Shown here: positions 5,354-5,756 of the stretch, one piece after another
Layout: each line of letters begins with the position of its first letter
Numbering within the stretch: position 1 is the stretch's first letter
From: Chthoniobacterales bacterium
GTDB taxonomy: Bacteria > Verrucomicrobiota > Verrucomicrobiia > Chthoniobacterales > UBA10450
Length of the DNA stretch: 5,756 nucleotides
NCBI GenBank assembly: GCA_013697015.1
Contig: JACCXL010000033.1
Location: forward strand, 1 to 5,756
Reading direction: 5' to 3'
Notes under the pieces: generated by a model
What the model was told of the DNA's origin: nothing
What the model saw: the letters and a program-made list of their open reading frames with translations, nothing else
The model's database searches: none
Translations under genes and position numbers: made by a program

Positions 5354-5756
5354 CTAATTGTTTACTATGGGCTCGCTCGCTCCGTTGCCCTGGTCGAGAT
5401 ACGACGCGCCGCCGTAGGTGCTAATCTGGAGCCATTGCCGCCAGGTGCGATCAGAAAATTGCCGCGTCCCTTCGAGCCGGCGCGCCTCGACTGGAGCTGA
5501 CGCGGATGGTCCGTCCACGAACGCTTCTCCCAGAACGCGACCACCCATTTTGTCGGGACGGTCGAGGCCGAGGAGGTTCACGATCGTCGGCGCTATGTCC
5601 ACATTGCTAGAAGGGGCAGTATCGAGAAAGCCGCGCCGGAAATGGGGGCCGTTCGCGATGCAGATATTGTGCACATCGAAGCGGCTCAATGTGGCATGGC
5701 TGCCGTGGCCGGCGCCGCGCGCCGCGTCAGTCGTAATTGAGCCAGCAGTCCTGAAT
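5354..5756 (-). CDS. C-terminal part of a type I phosphodiesterase / nucleotide pyrophosphatase-like protein (partial)
   Basis: The frame is open to the right edge; 133 codons are visible and the N-terminus lies outside the window, so any methionine or TTG inside is not the start. The fragment matches the end of alkaline-phosphatase-superfamily proteins of the phosphodiesterase/sulfatase-like kind: GAGHGSHATLSRFDVHN near its beginning (one His probably a metal ligand), then ANGPHFRRGF, SSNVDIAPTIVNLLGL, and GGRVLGEAF. In such enzymes a two-metal site hydrolyses phosphate diesters or monoesters. The nucleophile Ser/Thr and most metal ligands would be in the missing part, so substrate cannot be stated. 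Many relatives are exported, but the signal region is not visible here. The stop TAG (5354-5356) is three nt from the end of tRNA-Leu, on the opposite strand, with no terminator between, so read-through would run antisense to the tRNA. Confidence 0.85.
   Translation of the reverse strand, partial: FRTAGSITTDAARGAGHGSHATLSRFDVHNICIANGPHFRRGFLDTAPSSNVDIAPTIVNLLGLDRPDKMGGRVLGEAFVDGPSASAPVEARRLEGTRQFSDRTWRQWLQISTYGGASYLDQGNGASEPIVNN

Overview
The window holds most of a tryptophan-degradation (kynurenine pathway) gene cluster from a GC-rich bacterium, followed by a small SnoaL/NTF2-like gene that looks truncated, a tRNA-Leu and the 3' end of a type I phosphodiesterase-like gene. No single feature fixes the organism. 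The gene set, GTG starts with poor Shine-Dalgarno sites, a kynurenine monooxygenase with a C-terminal hydrophobic tail, and small dispersed CACAGATT-type intergenic repeats are compatible with a soil Verrucomicrobiota-like or similar non-model phylum. This is an inference, not an identification.

Layout. Positions 1-705 are mostly non-coding, with one repeat-like stretch (244-277), one doubtful small ORF (280-489) and a 30-nt stretch (497-526) that encodes a near copy of the kmo N-terminus. Plus strand: kmo (706-2028, GTG start) and kynA, tryptophan 2,3-dioxygenase (2058-2843), 29 nt apart and probably one operon. Minus strand, convergent: 3-hydroxyanthranilate 3,4-dioxygenase (4719-4195, GTG start), then ACMSD (4043-2964). 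The 151-nt gap between these two holds a nested foldback element (4076-4191). A copy of its left arm lies on the other side of the ACMSD gene (2852-2889), so ACMSD sits between direct repeats. On the right are the SnoaL-like gene (4923-5261), palindrome-rich DNA (5180-5221), tRNA-Leu(UAG) (5269-5350) and, three nt after it on the opposite strand, the end of the phosphodiesterase gene, which runs off the window.

How the genes work together. KynA opens the indole ring of tryptophan to N-formylkynurenine, Kmo hydroxylates kynurenine to 3-hydroxykynurenine, the dioxygenase opens 3-hydroxyanthranilate to 2-amino-3-carboxymuconate semialdehyde, and ACMSD decarboxylates that product, steering carbon to the 2-aminomuconate branch and away from quinolinate/NAD. 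Kynurenine formamidase and kynureninase, needed to join these steps, are not in the window.

No clearly new multi-gene system is visible. The points most worth following are the foldback and direct repeats around ACMSD, the duplicated kmo N-terminus, the two ACMSD insertions and the truncated gene beside the tRNA.
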